From: Novosphingobium sp. 17-62-19
Lineage (GTDB): Bacteria > Pseudomonadota > Alphaproteobacteria > Sphingomonadales > Sphingomonadaceae
DNA length: 33,790 nucleotides
Direction of reading: 5' to 3'
NCBI RefSeq assembly: GCF_002256775.1
Contig: NZ_NCII01000026.1
Span: forward strand, 1 to 33,790
Shown piece after piece: positions 1 through 8,813 of this stretch. A program made the translations under genes and the position numbers. The notes beneath the pieces are model-generated. The model ran no database searches, was not told where the DNA came from, and saw only the letters and a program-made list of their open reading frames with translations. Each line of letters starts with the position of its first letter. The first letter of the stretch is position 1.

Positions 1-989
1 CCCCAGATGCGGCGGGCCATCGCCTGATGGCGGCGCACCTGTTCAAAGGCATCGCGCGTGTCATAGGCATGGCCTTCCCACTCGCTCACCATCGTGCCGA
101 TAAATCCGCCGTCCTTGAACAGCGGCAGGATCGTATCGTAATCGATCGCTTCTTCGACCAGATCCTCGCTCACGCCATAGAACTTGCCGTGGATGTGGAT
201 CGTGCGGTCCACCAGCGCGGCCCAGCTTTTAGGATCGTGGTTGGACAGGATGAAGAACGCCAGGCACGCGGCCTGGATGTGCAGCGGCGCGTGGCCGTGG
301 GCCATGCCCCATTCACGCAGACGCCCGGCCTTTTCATGGCTCATGCCGTCTTCAGTCCAGACCTCTTTCAGCTTATCAAGCAGGTCTTCCGAAGCACCCT
401 TGGCACGCGCGGCATCGAGCATCGATTCCGGGATACGGCTTGCCGTGCCACCAAAATCGGGAATCCAGCCCAGATAGGGCGTGTCCAGCTTGTCGTACAT
501 CTCGCCATAGGCCTGTACGGCAGGATGGCCCGCCCACATCGGCGCGTGAACTTCCACACCCATGCGGATGTCCAGTTCCTCGGCATATGGTGCGATTTCG
601 GGCAGGAGATGCACGGGCAGCGCGAACTGATACCGCACCAGCGAAAAGCCCATCTTCTTGGCCGAGCGCAGCTGGCGCTTGTGGTACTCCACCAGCGCGG
701 CATCTTCGATCGGCTGCTGGCCGGGCTTGAGGAAGCGATCCGAATTGATCGCGCAGGACACGGGGTTAAGGCCCGTGGCGGCAATCATTTCCTTGAACTT
801 TTCGGCATAGGCATCCGAAACGTCGGGGAATTCCTTGAACTGCTGAAAGCCGATGATTTCGATGTTCGGGCCAAGACCGCGCTTGGCCACTTCGGCCAGC
901 AGGGTATCAACCTCGAACTGGCGGGTCAGCCATTCGTTGGTGAAGGAATAGAGCGTGACGCCGGTCTGTGGACCTGTTGAAGCTGTCAT
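1..989 (-). CDS. C-glycoside deglycosidase alpha-like TIM-barrel protein (C-terminus cut by window edge)
   Basis: The minus strand is open from an ATG at 987-989 to the left edge, giving 329 residues with no stop. The start has a good Shine-Dalgarno (GAGAGGA) 8-10 nt upstream. The protein looks like the sugar phosphate isomerase/epimerase (xylose-isomerase-like) TIM-barrel superfamily. Candidate metal ligands are E146 (VEVH), D178 (IPDFGG), H265/H267 (IHIHG) and E303 (SEWEGH), in the order expected for that fold. It lies 15 bp downstream of a small DUF6379-like gene on the same strand. That pairing is the hallmark of C-glycoside deglycosidases (CarC/CarB, DfgA/DfgB type), in which the barrel subunit cleaves the C-C or C-O bond of a 3-keto-glycoside. 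Fold and pairing are read from the sequence; substrate and activity are inferred. It could instead be a generic sugar isomerase. Confidence 0.75.
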   Translation of the reverse strand, partial: MTASTGPQTGVTLYSFTNEWLTRQFEVDTLLAEVAKRGLGPNIEIIGFQQFKEFPDVSDAYAEKFKEMIAATGLNPVSCAINSDRFLKPGQQPIEDAALVEYHKRQLRSAKKMGFSLVRYQFALPVHLLPEIAPYAEELDIRMGVEVHAPMWAGHPAVQAYGEMYDKLDTPYLGWIPDFGGTASRIPESMLDAARAKGASEDLLDKLKEVWTEDGMSHEKAGRLREWGMAHGHAPLHIQAACLAFFILSNHDPKSWAALVDRTIHIHGKFYGVSEDLVEEAIDYDTILPLFKDGGFIGTMVSEWEGHAYDTRDAFEQVRRHQAMARRIW

Positions 990-1004
990 GTCTGTTGTCC
1001 TCTC

Positions 1005-1400
1005 TCAGGCCGCTACGCGCAGGGTTTCAGTCTGCGGATTGGTGCGCTTCATGCCGGGGATGTAGGGCGGGCTGACGAAGAGGTTCAGCGAGACTTCGCA
1101 ATTGCTGCCGACATTGGAGTGTACCGAAGGCAAGATCAGGAACGCAGAATCGCGGATGAACCAGAAGGTATCCACCTTTTCGCCATTCTCGCTCAGCGGC
1201 CAGCGCTGCCCGTCATATTCGATCAGTGCGTCTGAAAGGTCCACCGCATCGCCATTGATCGACAACGGCCCCACTTCGACCACCGAAAATGGCAGCGAGC
1301 GATACCACGGCAGGCGCATCGCCAATTTCAGCCCGCCATCGCTCAGGCAAAGCCCTTCTTCCCCGATAACCCGTTCGACTGGCAGCACAGCACTCTCCAC
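1005..1400 (-). CDS. C-glycoside deglycosidase beta-like small protein (DUF6379 type)
   Basis: This 131-residue protein starts with GTG at 1398-1400 (MESAVLPVERVIGEEGL). No strong ribosome binding site is visible. It has no signal peptide or membrane segment and is rich in beta-strand-like stretches (LPWYRSLPFSVVEV, TFWFIRDSAFLIL). Length and sequence style match the small beta subunit (DUF6379) of two-subunit C-glycoside deglycosidases, which packs on the barrel subunit and shapes the active site. The TIM-barrel gene follows after 15 bp, so the two are almost certainly co-transcribed and probably form a complex. The gene diverges from a GMC oxidoreductase, a family that can supply the 3-keto sugar these lyases need. 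The family name is from memory of the sequence pattern and was not searched. Confidence 0.65.
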   Translation of the reverse strand: MESAVLPVERVIGEEGLCLSDGGLKLAMRLPWYRSLPFSVVEVGPLSINGDAVDLSDALIEYDGQRWPLSENGEKVDTFWFIRDSAFLILPSVHSNVGSNCEVSLNLFVSPPYIPGMKRTNPQTETLRVAA

Positions 1401-1407
1401 GTTTTAA

Positions 1408-1425
1408 TTAGAATTTGACTTCTAA
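1408..1425. promoter_or_regulatory. Inverted repeat in divergent promoter, candidate operator
   Basis: The 110-bp gap between the deglycosidase-like operon and the GMC gene (1401-1510) holds a perfect inverted repeat, TTAGAA-N6-TTCTAA. The octamer TTCTAATC overlapping it (1421-1428) recurs at 1481-1488, 60 bp away, close to the GMC start. This is the only AT-rich part of the neighbourhood, so both promoters must lie here. A repressor or activator site is inferred; no regulator gene is adjacent in the visible part. Confidence 0.45.
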
Positions 1426-1510
1426 TCATGGGTTGACAGGCGGTCAAGGGCTGTGCAGACAAAAACGAACGATAGTTCTATTCTAATCTGCGAGCGGATG
1501 CCGGATCAAC

Positions 1511-3130
1511 ATGGCTGAATTCGATTACATCATCGTCGGCGCAGGCTCTGCCGGATGCGTGCTGGCCAACCGGCTCAGCGCCGATCCGCGCAATCGCGTG
1601 CTGCTGATCGAAGATGGGGGCGATAACCAGCACCCCTTCATCAAGATGGCGGGCGGCTTCGTGAAGATCATGGGGAACCCTGAATATTTCCGCGTCTATC
1701 CGCTCACCCAGCGCCCCGGAATGCGCGGCGGCATCCATACATATGGGCGCGGGCTTGGCGGATCATCAGCCATCAACGGCACGTGGTATCTCACCGGCGC
1801 GCCCAAGGATTTCGATGGCTGGGCGCAATCGGGCCTTGCCGGTTGGGGCTGGGACGAGATCGCCCGCTGCTATCGCAAGATCGAAAGCTATCGCGAACCC
1901 GGCGCGCATCCGGGGCGCGGGCGCGATGGCGAATTGCAGATCACTGCCTCCACCTATCAATCGCCCGTGTTCGATGCATTGGCGGCAGGGTTCGGCACGC
2001 AAGGTATGCCCTGGCTGGACGACATCACCACGCCCTCTACCCACGGCGTGGGCCGCAGCCAGTACACTGTAGACCGCAAGGGCGTGCGCGAAAGCGCCTA
2101 CAAGGCCTTCGTCATGCCGGTCCTGTCGCGCCCCAACCTGACCGTCGCCACCCACACTGCCGTCAGCCGCGTGCTGATCGAAAATGGCCGCGCTACCGGC
2201 GTGGTAACCGAAGCGCATGGGGAAGAACGCATCCACACCGCTGCGGGCGAAGTGATCGTCTCCGCAGGCGTCTACGGCTCACCGCAGTTGCTCCAGCTTT
2301 CTGGCGTCGGCCCCGGCGCGGCATTACAAGCGCTGGGCGTGCCCGTGGTGAAAGACCTGCCCATGGTGGGCCAGCAACTGGCCGATCACACGAAGTTCGG
2401 CGTGTCTTTTGACCTCACCAACCACCCCGGCACCAATCGCGAATTCTTCGGATGGCGGCTCTATCGCAACGCGATGCAATACTTCCTCACCGGCAAAGGC
2501 CACCTCGCCCGCGTCGGGATGCCGCTCACCGGGCTGATCGCCAGCGAAGGGGTGGATGCGGACTGGCCCGATCTGCAAGTCGCCGCCGCGCCTTTTGCCA
2601 TGCGCACGGTGAACGAGATGGCCGCCCGCCCCGGCAGCCCGCTCACCCCCAACCCCGGCCTCACCTTCTCAGGCTATCACTTGCGCCCGCGCAGCCGGGG
2701 CAGCGTCACGCTCACGTCACCCGACTTCCGCGCAGCCCCGCTGATCGATGCGGCGATCTGGGCCGATCCCTATGACCGCGCCAAATCGCTCGAACTGTTC
2801 CGCCTGTTCCGCGCCATTGCCGCGTCCGATCCACTAAAGCCCTTCATCGGCACCGAACGTATGCCCGGCCCCGCCGTGCAGGACGAGGACGCCATCGCCA
2901 CCGAACTTGCCAAGATGGTCGAAGGTGGACTCCATGGCACCGGCACCTGCTCGATGGGCACCAGCGAGAAAACCTCGGTCACCGACGCCCGCGCCCGCGT
3001 GCATGGCATTGGCGCCTTGCGCGTCGTCGATTGCTCGATCATGCCAACGCCGGTTTCCGGTAACACCAATGGCCCGGCCATGGCCGTGGCCGAACGCGCA
3101 GCCGAACTGATCCTGGCAGATGCGCGATAA
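1511..3130 (+). CDS. GMC-family FAD-dependent oxidoreductase
   Basis: This 539-residue protein is full length for the glucose-methanol-choline oxidoreductase family. It opens with the Rossmann FAD motif (IIVGAGSAGCVLANRLS, about residues 7-23), then GMC signature 1 (GRGLGGSSAING, from residue 79) and signature 2 (GSPQLLQLSGVGPG, about 256-269). The catalytic His is H475 (GLHGTGTCSMG), with the second polar active-site position in the SGNTNGP segment (N518/N520). There is no signal peptide, so it should be cytoplasmic. It diverges from the C-glycoside-deglycosidase-like pair. In known C-glycoside catabolism an FAD or NAD oxidoreductase first makes the 3-keto sugar. By sequence, however, this protein resembles choline/alcohol dehydrogenase-type GMC members, so its substrate is open. 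Only a weak ribosome binding site precedes the ATG. Confidence 0.92.
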   Translation: MAEFDYIIVGAGSAGCVLANRLSADPRNRVLLIEDGGDNQHPFIKMAGGFVKIMGNPEYFRVYPLTQRPGMRGGIHTYGRGLGGSSAINGTWYLTGAPKDFDGWAQSGLAGWGWDEIARCYRKIESYREPGAHPGRGRDGELQITASTYQSPVFDALAAGFGTQGMPWLDDITTPSTHGVGRSQYTVDRKGVRESAYKAFVMPVLSRPNLTVATHTAVSRVLIENGRATGVVTEAHGEERIHTAAGEVIVSAGVYGSPQLLQLSGVGPGAALQALGVPVVKDLPMVGQQLADHTKFGVSFDLTNHPGTNREFFGWRLYRNAMQYFLTGKGHLARVGMPLTGLIASEGVDADWPDLQVAAAPFAMRTVNEMAARPGSPLTPNPGLTFSGYHLRPRSRGSVTLTSPDFRAAPLIDAAIWADPYDRAKSLELFRLFRAIAASDPLKPFIGTERMPGPAVQDEDAIATELAKMVEGGLHGTGTCSMGTSEKTSVTDARARVHGIGALRVVDCSIMPTPVSGNTNGPAMAVAERAAELILADAR

Positions 3131-3153
3131 CGCTCTGCACGCGCCCCCTCAAT

Positions 3154-3220
3154 GGCGGGGGCCTCAGGCCGTTTCAACCACCCTCCCGTAACACGCCTGA
3201 GGCCCCCGCCTTCGCGGGGG
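3154..3220. repeat. GC-rich REP-like palindromic repeat, copy 1
   Basis: Two 16-bp arms, GGCGGGGGCCTCAGGC (3154-3169) and its exact reverse complement (3195-3210), enclose 25 nt. The right arm extends into a local hairpin, CCCCCGC-CTTC-GCGGGGG. A 26-bp block at 3195-3220 recurs exactly at 4728-4753. It sits just after the GMC gene and could also act as a transcription terminator. Confidence 0.8.
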
Positions 3221-3315
3221 CGCGCATCTGCGTTGTTACCGCCCTTGCGTCATAAGTCTGAAACGTCGATCCTCCACCGCGCCCGCTAAGCCGTTTGCCG
3301 CAAGGAATAAAATCG

Positions 3316-4638
3316 ATGGACCGTCGCACTTTCAACCGCAGCCTTGCCGCCACGGCGTTTGGCGGGCTGGTCACAATGCTGGGCGGCTGTTCCACGGCGA
3401 GCGGCCTGGCAAACGCCGCGCCGCGCCGCCCGGTAGGCCCGCTGGTGCCTGATCCGGCGGGCATTCTCGATCTGCCCGCAGGCTGGCGCTACACCGTGAT
3501 CTCGCGCATGGGCGATGCGATGGACGATGGCCATGTGGTGGGTGACAAGGCCGATGGCATGGGTTGCTTCGCCATCGCACCGGGTAAGGTCGCGCTGGTC
3601 CGCAACCATGAACTTTCCGCCAAGGACGCCGCCCGCGGCCCCTTTGCCGACCGCAGAGTAGCACGCACGTTCGACCGCTGGCAGGGCGGCCGCCCACTGC
3701 CGGGTGGCACATCGACGCTGGTCTATGACCTGAAGAGCGGGCAGGTCGAAGCGCAATATGCCTCGCTGGCCGGCACGATCCGCAACTGTTCGGGCGGGAT
3801 CACGCCGTGGGGCACATGGCTGACGTGCGAAGAAGACATGTCGCGCGCCGGAACCAATCTGTCGCAGGATCATGGCTGGGTGTTCAAAGTACCCGCCACC
3901 GCGCGCGCCCTTGTCGATCCGGTCCCACTCAAGGGCCTTGGCCGCTTCAACCACGAAGCCGCCGCCATCGATCCGCGCACGGGCATCGTCTATCTGACAG
4001 AGGACCGCGAGGACGGGCTGCTCTATCGTTTTGTGCCATCAAAGCCCGGCGATCTGCGCGCGCCTGGAAAGCTGCAAGCCCTTGGCCTTGCCAGCGGCGC
4101 AACCGATACGCGCAACAAGCAGGGCGTGGCCATGACACGCGGCGAGGCACTGAAGGCCCGCTGGATCGATCTGGACGGCACCGATTCCGCCAACGACGAT
4201 CTGCGCCAGCGCGGCCACGCATCGGGCGCAGCGCTGTTCGCGCGCGGTGAAGGCATTCATTACGGGCAGGACGAGATCTACTTCGTCTGCACATCGGGCG
4301 GCGCAGCGCGGTTGGGACAGGTGTTCCGCTATCGCCCGTCCGCCGATACGCTCGACCTGTTCTATGAATCCACCGATCCCAACGTCTTCAATTTCGGCGA
4401 TAATCTGACCATCGCCCCCAATGGCGATCTGATCGTGTGCGAGGATCAGTACACCGAAATCACCGACAACCACCTGCGCGGCATCACGCCCGATGGCACC
4501 GCCTATGCCCTCGCCCGCTGCCGCCGCCAGACCGAACTGGCAGGCGCCTGCTTTGCGCCCGATGGCAGTACGCTGTTCGTCAACCTCTACAGCCCGGCGA
4601 TGACGCTGGCGATAACCGGGCCGGGGTGGAGCGTCTAA
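3316..4638 (+). CDS. PhoX/DUF839-family exported lipoprotein, alkaline-phosphatase-like
   Basis: This 440-residue protein is read from the ATG at 3316, which has AAGGA 9 nt upstream. A TTG 21 nt earlier is in frame but poorly placed. The N-terminus has a twin-arginine motif (DRRTFNRS) followed by a hydrophobic stretch and a lipobox-like MLGGC, so C25 may be lipidated after Tat export. The mature part carries DUF839/PhoX-type blocks: VRNHELS, RNCSGGITPWGTWLTCEED, GRFNHEAAAIDP, VYLTEDREDGLLYRF and NFGDNLTIAPNGDLIVCEDQ. These acidic and His-rich blocks in a beta-propeller supply the Ca/Fe ligands in PhoX phosphatases. Known PhoX enzymes release phosphate from phosphoesters in the periplasm. Whether this shorter member is a phosphatase is not proved. 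It is convergent with the DUF885 gene. Confidence 0.85.
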   Translation: MDRRTFNRSLAATAFGGLVTMLGGCSTASGLANAAPRRPVGPLVPDPAGILDLPAGWRYTVISRMGDAMDDGHVVGDKADGMGCFAIAPGKVALVRNHELSAKDAARGPFADRRVARTFDRWQGGRPLPGGTSTLVYDLKSGQVEAQYASLAGTIRNCSGGITPWGTWLTCEEDMSRAGTNLSQDHGWVFKVPATARALVDPVPLKGLGRFNHEAAAIDPRTGIVYLTEDREDGLLYRFVPSKPGDLRAPGKLQALGLASGATDTRNKQGVAMTRGEALKARWIDLDGTDSANDDLRQRGHASGAALFARGEGIHYGQDEIYFVCTSGGAARLGQVFRYRPSADTLDLFYESTDPNVFNFGDNLTIAPNGDLIVCEDQYTEITDNHLRGITPDGTAYALARCRRQTELAGACFAPDGSTLFVNLYSPAMTLAITGPGWSV

Positions 4639-4676
4639 TCGCGCCCCCTCACCATCACCCCGCACCCTAACCCGCG

Positions 4677-4753
4677 CCCCCGCGAAGGCGGGGACCTCGG
4701 TCGTTTTACGCAGGTTCTGATTAAACGGCCTGAGGCCCCCGCCTTCGCGGGGG
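4677..4753. repeat. GC-rich REP-like palindromic repeat, copy 2
   Basis: The left arm is CCCCCGCGAAGGCGGGG (4677-4693) followed by a degenerate CTCGGTCGTTTTA. The right arm (4721-4753) is its near reverse complement and contains the 26-bp block shared exactly with copy 1. Both copies therefore have the same head-to-head layout of two related hairpins around a short variable centre. This one fills the gap between two convergent genes, where it probably also terminates transcription from both sides. Confidence 0.8.
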
Positions 4754-4783
4754 AGCAATGGTAAAATTGGTGATCACCCACCC

Positions 4784-6556
4784 TCACTCCTCCTCGGAAT
4801 AAGGCCCCTTCCCCCCATCGGCGATCAACTGGTCGATCCGCTGGTCGATCACCGGCAGCGGTACCCCGCCCAGCGCCAGCACGGCATCGTGAAAGCCGCG
4901 TATGTCGAACTTGCTGCCCAGCGCCGCCTCGGCCTTGCGCCGCGCGTCCAATATCGCAACCTGCCCCATGTAGTAGGACAGCGCCTGCCCCGGCCACGAG
5001 ATATACCGGTCCACCTCGGTCTCGATCTCGTGATCTGAAAGCGCCGTATTCTCGCGCATGTATGCCTGCGCCTGTTCGCGGCTCCAGCCCTTGGCGTGAA
5101 TGCCGGTGTCCACCACCAGCCGTGACGCACGCCAAGCCTGATAGCTGAGCATCCCGAACCGGTCATAGGGCGTTTCGTACATGCCCATTTCGACGCCCAG
5201 CGCTTCGGTATAGAGCGCCCAGCCCTCGCCATAGGCCGAAAGATACGTATCGCGCCGGAACTTCGGCAGGTCCTTGTTCTCCATCGCCAGCGGCATCTGG
5301 AAGGCGTGGCCCGGCGCGCTTTCATGCAGCGTCAGCGCCACTTGCGCATAGAACGGGCGCGATGGCAGGTCATAAGTGTTGATCAGGTACACCCCCGGCC
5401 CACCGCGCCCGCTGGTATAGAACGGCGCAATGTCATCGGGCACTGGCTTTATCGCAAAACGGCTGCGCGGCAGGCGCCCGAAATACTGGGAAGCCTTTCC
5501 GTCAAACTGCTTGGCAATCCACGCCGCACGATAAAGCAACTCATTCGGCGTCTTGGGATAGAACTGCGGATCGGTGCGCAGATGGGTGAGGAATGCCTTC
5601 AGATCACCGGCAAATTTTACTTCGGCCATCACGCCCGCCATCTCGGTGCGGATGCGCGCCATTTCCTTCAGGCCGATCTGGTGGATCTCTTCCGGTGTGC
5701 GATCAAGCGTCACGTACTCCCAGATTTTGGATTGATAATAGGCCCGGCCATCGGGCAGGTCGGAAGCCGCAATCCCAGCGCGCGCCTTGGGGAAATACTC
5801 AGCCTCCAAAAACGCCAGCAAACGCTGGTGTGCAGGCGTCACCCCGCTGGCAATTGCGGCGCGGGCCTCCTTGCGCAATTCCTCCTGCACCGCCGCCGGG
5901 ATTGACGCAGGCAGCTTTTCAAACGGCTGCCAGAAGGGCGAGCTTTCCGCATCCTTCGCCCCCGCCACTTGCGCCACCGCCACTTCGCGGCCCTTCAGCG
6001 TCACCTTCGGCACAGTGAAGCCGCGCTTCAACCCGGCGCGCATCTGCGCGATCTGCTGGTCGTAATAACGCGGCAGTTGCGCCATCACCGCAAGGTAGAT
6101 CCTCGCCGCCTTCTCGTCCTTGAAGGGACGGCGCGACTGGTCGATCAGCTCGCCCCAAAAGCTGCTGTCCGAATTGAACGGCATTTCATATTCGCGGTAG
6201 AACTGCGCATTGCGCAGCGCCTCGACCTGCCCCTTGTAAACCGCAAAATCCACCCGCCGTGCAGGTGAAAGCTGCTGCACCGGAATTGCCGCAAGATCGC
6301 GCAACACCGCGTCCCACTTCGCCAGCCGCGCCGCTTGAGCCGCGTCAGACAGATCGGGCAAACCTTTCGCGCCCTTGCCGGTCACGTCCTCAAACGGACC
6401 TTGCTGCGCCTCGCGCCATTCGTACTCAGTCTTCCACACCGCCTCGAACCGGGCATCCGCCGAGTTGGCAACATCAGCGGAAACAGCAGCCATTGCGGAA
6501 CCCGCCACAACCGGCATCAAACCTGCCAGGACTGCCGCCTGCAAAATCACTTTCAT
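4784..6556 (-). CDS. DUF885-family secreted metallopeptidase-like protein
   Basis: This 590-residue protein starts with a Sec signal peptide (hydrophobic to about residue 22, cleavage near AMA-AV), so it is periplasmic or outer-membrane associated. Its C-terminal half matches the DUF885 family: the HExxxxH-like motif LHESAPGHAF (H411, E412, H417), then YGEGWALYTEALG, which carries the likely third zinc ligand, and ISWPGQALSYYMG. Length is typical for the family. DUF885 proteins are thought to be zinc-dependent carboxypeptidase-like hydrolases, but substrates are mostly unknown. It is transcribed alone, divergent from the chemoreceptor gene across about 160 bp and convergent with the PhoX-like gene. 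Confidence 0.88.
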   Translation of the reverse strand: MKVILQAAVLAGLMPVVAGSAMAAVSADVANSADARFEAVWKTEYEWREAQQGPFEDVTGKGAKGLPDLSDAAQAARLAKWDAVLRDLAAIPVQQLSPARRVDFAVYKGQVEALRNAQFYREYEMPFNSDSSFWGELIDQSRRPFKDEKAARIYLAVMAQLPRYYDQQIAQMRAGLKRGFTVPKVTLKGREVAVAQVAGAKDAESSPFWQPFEKLPASIPAAVQEELRKEARAAIASGVTPAHQRLLAFLEAEYFPKARAGIAASDLPDGRAYYQSKIWEYVTLDRTPEEIHQIGLKEMARIRTEMAGVMAEVKFAGDLKAFLTHLRTDPQFYPKTPNELLYRAAWIAKQFDGKASQYFGRLPRSRFAIKPVPDDIAPFYTSGRGGPGVYLINTYDLPSRPFYAQVALTLHESAPGHAFQMPLAMENKDLPKFRRDTYLSAYGEGWALYTEALGVEMGMYETPYDRFGMLSYQAWRASRLVVDTGIHAKGWSREQAQAYMRENTALSDHEIETEVDRYISWPGQALSYYMGQVAILDARRKAEAALGSKFDIRGFHDAVLALGGVPLPVIDQRIDQLIADGGKGPYSEEE

Positions 6557-6717
6557 CGCGCACCCTTATCTTCCGGTCTAAGCAATCGCCCTGATCACCC
6601 TGCCGCGAAATGCCAACCTGCCCGGTGCTAACCCACGCTGCAACGAATTGCGATGCCCGGCGCCAGCCACACGTCGCAATTTGAAGACCCGTGGGGAATG
6701 GCAGAAGGTAGCGCGGC

Positions 6718-8808
6718 ATGAAGATCGACAAGGTGGATGTGGCAGCGGCCATAGCCGGAGACACCAGCGACCGGCAGACTCTGCTGGCGATCGACCACGC
6801 CTTTGCCATGATCGAATTCGATACCGGCGGCACCATCCTGCGCGCCAACACCCGCTTCCTCGATCTGATGGGCTACACCGCCGAAGAGCTGATCGGCCAA
6901 CACCACAGCCAGCTTTGCGAAAAGCAGTTTGCCAGCTCTGCTGCCTACCGCACTCTTTGGGAAAATCTGGCCAAGGGTGAGGAACAGCAGGGCGAATTCT
7001 GCCGCCGCCGCAAGGATGGCAGGCAGGTCTGGCTTCAGGCCAGCTACAACCCGGTGAAAGATGACAGTGGTGCCACGCAGCGCGTCGTCAAGATCGCCAT
7101 GGACGTGACACAGCAACGCCTTGAGGCGCTTGCCGCAGCGGGCAAACTGGCGGCAATCGAAAACGCGCAGGCGATGGTCGAATTCGACCTGTCCGGCAAG
7201 ATCACGTCCGCCAACGAACTCTTCCGCACCATGAAGGGCTTCGAACCGGGGCAGGAGAGCAACTTCACCCACCGCGATCTATGCGACCCTGCCTTTGTAA
7301 AGACTGAGGAATATGCAAAATTCTGGGATCGCCTGATCAAGGGCGAGGCCATTTCCGGCGTATTCAAGCGCCGCAGCATTTCAGGCACCGACGTGTGGAT
7401 ACACGCCTCCTATGCCGCAATTCTGGACCTGACCGGCAAACCCCGGCGCATCGTGCAGTTCGCGCACGACATCACCGACCAGCGCCGTCGCGATGCCGAA
7501 TCCGAGGGCAAGGTGCGCGCCATCGAACGCGCGCAGGCCGTCATCGAATTCGACCTTGAAGGCAACGTTCTGGATGCCAACACCAATTTCCTGACACTGA
7601 TGGGCTACCACATCGAAGAAATTCGCGGCCGCCATCACCGCATCTTCTGCGATGTGTCTTCTACACAGGGCGAAGATTATCGCGCTTTTTGGGACAAGCT
7701 CGGCCGCGGCGAATTTGAAACCGGCGAATACAAGCGCCTGCGCAAGGATGGCGGTGAGGTGTGGATACATGCCTCCTACAATCCGATCTTCGATACCAGC
7801 GGCAAACCGGTCAAGGTCGTCAAGTTCGCATCAGACGTCACCGAGGAAAAGCTGCGCAGCAACGAGTTCTCGGCCAAAGTCGATGCCATCGGTCGCAGCC
7901 TTGCCACCATCGAATTCGATCTTGATGGCAAGGTGATCAGCGCAAACGACAATTTTCTGCGCACCATCGGCTATTCGCTGCGCGAAATCGTGGGCCAGCA
8001 CCATTCGATGTTCTGCTCGCCAGACTACATCCGTAGTGCCGAATACCGCGATTTCTGGATGAAGCTCAATGCAGGGCAGTACCATGCCGGGCGCTTCCAC
8101 CGCGTTGGCAAATATGATCGCGATATCTGGATACAGGCCACCTACAATCCGATCTTCGATCTGACAGGCAATCCCGTGCGCATCGTGAAGTATGCTTTCG
8201 ACGTGACCGAACAGGTGCAGATGGAAAAGGCCATCACCGAACGCGCGCACGAAATGAACCTGCTTTCAACGCAGCTTTGCAAATCGATTGCGGAAATCAC
8301 CGGATCGACCGAGCAGGCGCTTTCACTTTCGCTGCAAACCCGCGTCAATGCAGAACAGGGCGAGGAGACGCTGGGTTCGGCCATCGAATCCATTGAACTG
8401 ATCCAGAAGTCTGCCACTTCGATTTCCGAAATCGTGCGTATCATCAGCGAGATTGCAGGGCAAACTAACCTGCTGGCGTTCAATGCTGAAATCGAGGCCG
8501 CTCGCGCAGGCGAACATGGAGTAGGCTTCTCTGTGGTCGCAGGCGAAGTGCGCAAGCTGGCCGAGCGCAGCTCCACAGCCGCGCGCGACATTTCGCGCCT
8601 GATCGACCAGTCCAACGCACAAGTGGGCGAAGGCACCAATCGCTCACGCATGGCCCGCAACGCTTTTTCCGACATCGTCTCCAGCGTGCAGCAGACCAAT
8701 TCCGCAATCGAGGCGATCACGCGGCTTGCCTCCAATCAGGCGCAGTTGACCGAAAATGTGGTTGTCCAGATATCGCAATTGTCTGCCACAACCAGCGTCG
8801 CCGCATAA
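6718..8808 (+). CDS. Soluble methyl-accepting chemotaxis protein with four PAS repeats
   Basis: This 696-residue protein has no transmembrane segment or signal peptide, so it is a cytoplasmic chemoreceptor. Four PAS domains follow each other from residues 24, 146, 268 and 390, each offset by exactly 122 residues (366 nt). Each has an IEFDxxGxIxxAN start and ends in a VVKxAxDVT segment. A His and a Cys recur in register in all four (H63/C67, H185/C189, H307/C311, H429/C433). The last 190 residues form the signalling hairpin, with the tip [20 protein letters not shown] and [13 protein letters not shown], where CheW and CheA would bind. GAAGG lies 9 nt before the ATG. The CheW-like gene starts 5 bp after the stop, so the pair is an operon. 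The ligand is unknown; redox or energy sensing is a guess from the PAS class. Confidence 0.93.
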   Translation: MKIDKVDVAAAIAGDTSDRQTLLAIDHAFAMIEFDTGGTILRANTRFLDLMGYTAEELIGQHHSQLCEKQFASSAAYRTLWENLAKGEEQQGEFCRRRKDGRQVWLQASYNPVKDDSGATQRVVKIAMDVTQQRLEALAAAGKLAAIENAQAMVEFDLSGKITSANELFRTMKGFEPGQESNFTHRDLCDPAFVKTEEYAKFWDRLIKGEAISGVFKRRSISGTDVWIHASYAAILDLTGKPRRIVQFAHDITDQRRRDAESEGKVRAIERAQAVIEFDLEGNVLDANTNFLTLMGYHIEEIRGRHHRIFCDVSSTQGEDYRAFWDKLGRGEFETGEYKRLRKDGGEVWIHASYNPIFDTSGKPVKVVKFASDVTEEKLRSNEFSAKVDAIGRSLATIEFDLDGKVISANDNFLRTIGYSLREIVGQHHSMFCSPDYIRSAEYRDFWMKLNAGQYHAGRFHRVGKYDRDIWIQATYNPIFDLTGNPVRIVKYAFDVTEQVQMEKAITERAHEMNLLSTQLCKSIAEITGSTEQALSLSLQTRVNAEQGEETLGSAIESIELIQKSATSISEIVRIISEIAGQTNLLAFNAEIEAARAGEHGVGFSVVAGEVRKLAERSSTAARDISRLIDQSNAQVGEGTNRSRMARNAFSDIVSSVQQTNSAIEAITRLASNQAQLTENVVVQISQLSATTSVAA

Positions 8809-8813
8809 AGACG

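Noticed and set aside
27-980. Long plus-strand open frame opposite the TIM-barrel gene
   Set aside because: The minus-strand frame has clear TIM-barrel motifs, a ribosome binding site and a partner gene; the plus-strand product is low-complexity and without family motifs.
3154-4753. Possible CRISPR or transposon reading of the repeated GC-rich blocks
   Set aside because: There are only two copies, each an inverted doublet, with no regular spacers, no transposase and no target-site duplication that can be seen.
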